From Dehalococcoidia bacterium (GTDB lineage Bacteria > Chloroflexota > Dehalococcoidia > SAR202 > UBA826): a stretch of 5,398 bases of DNA. The notes below the pieces were generated by a model. The model saw nothing but the letters and a program-made list of their open reading frames with translations. It had not been told where the DNA came from and did no database searches. A program made the translations under genes and the position numbers. Position 1 is the stretch's first letter. Each line of letters begins with the position of its first letter. Positions 5,186 to 5,398 of this stretch are shown piece by piece. Location of the stretch: assembly GCA_012965485.1 (NCBI GenBank), contig DTSF01000038.1, positions 1 to 5,398 on the forward strand, written 5' to 3'.

Positions 5186-5398
5186 TTAAAATCCAAATCT
5201 ATCTCCGATTTTTAATCCGTGGGACTCAACAAACTCAGCGGCCGTAACTTTGGATCCGCCATCTACTTTTACTCTGCCGACTGTAATGTGACCTGGCGCC
5301 ACTGATAAACTGAAAGAATCATCCGATATGGCAGTAACGGTCCCAGGGGTTTTTCTATGTTCCTTTTTATTAAAGTATGTATTGAATAGGTAAATTGA
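5186..5398 (-). CDS. Methionyl-tRNA formyltransferase-like protein, C-terminal domain (partial)
   Basis: The minus strand is open from the right edge to a TAA at 5186-5188, giving 70 residues; the N-terminus lies outside the window. The segment TPGTVTAISDDSFSLSV, then HITVGRVKVDGGSKVTAAEF, then GLKIGDRFGF follows the Fmt C-terminal (OB-like) domain pattern: a PGTV strand, a strand with a Gly-Arg/Leu turn, a Gly-Gly-Lys turn, the Ala-Ala-Glu-Phe helix and a closing Gly-Asp-Arg-Phe strand. In methionyl-tRNA formyltransferase this domain binds the tRNA, but related enzymes that formylate sugars or other acceptors share it. The catalytic Asn-His-Asp region is not in the window, so the substrate cannot be told. 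It may be a formyltransferase paralogue in a catabolic operon, since an EthD-like gene follows 51 bases downstream. Confidence 0.6.
   Translation of the reverse strand, partial: SIYLFNTYFNKKEHRKTPGTVTAISDDSFSLSVAPGHITVGRVKVDGGSKVTAAEFVESHGLKIGDRFGF

Noticed and set aside
1..5398. CRISPR array, toxin-antitoxin pair or other defence system
   Set aside because: There are no regularly spaced repeats, no Cas, nuclease or toxin motifs, and no paired small genes of that kind.

Overview
The window looks like bacterial chromosomal DNA of moderately low GC, with genes close together on both strands and no phage, insertion sequence, CRISPR or plasmid functions. A PAC2-family protein, an EthD-like small protein, a zinc alcohol dehydrogenase and a formyltransferase-type C-terminal domain together suggest an uncultivated, possibly marine, Chloroflexota bacterium (SAR202 / Dehalococcoidia-like). 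That assignment is inference from gene style; no phylogenetic marker is present.

Layout. Bases 1-146 hold the 3' end of an unrecognised plus-strand gene. Bases 332-1141 (+) encode a 269-residue protein with an N-terminal helix-turn-helix-like segment and no recognised family; its 3' end carries an exact 16-bp tandem duplication that changes the reading frame of the last residues. It converges on a minus-strand bPH2 (YdbS-like) membrane protein at 1177-1770. Upstream of that on the minus strand are tRNA-Asn(GTT) at 1837-1911, a zinc-dependent medium-chain dehydrogenase at 2052-3086 and a 57-residue single-span membrane protein at 3135-3308. The last two are probably co-transcribed.

A non-coding region of about 320 bases (3309-3631) separates this minus-strand block from a plus-strand PAC2-family gene (3632-4570). 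It holds a terminator-like hairpin with eight T's that has no evident gene in front of it, and a perfect TATAAT before the PAC2 gene. The PAC2 stop codon overlaps, tail to tail, the stop codon of a minus-strand aldo/keto reductase remnant (4567-4749) of which only the C-terminal 60 or so codons are left. Upstream of it on the minus strand are an EthD-like / dimeric alpha-beta barrel protein (4787-5134) and, running off the right edge, the C-terminal domain of a methionyl-tRNA formyltransferase-like protein (5186-5398). These two sit 51 bases apart and look like an operon, which may once have included the reductase.

I see no defence system or clearly new system. The observations most worth a second look are the reductase remnant, the frame-changing 16-bp duplication, the orphan helix-turn-helix protein, the orphan terminator and the nested palindrome before the tRNA.
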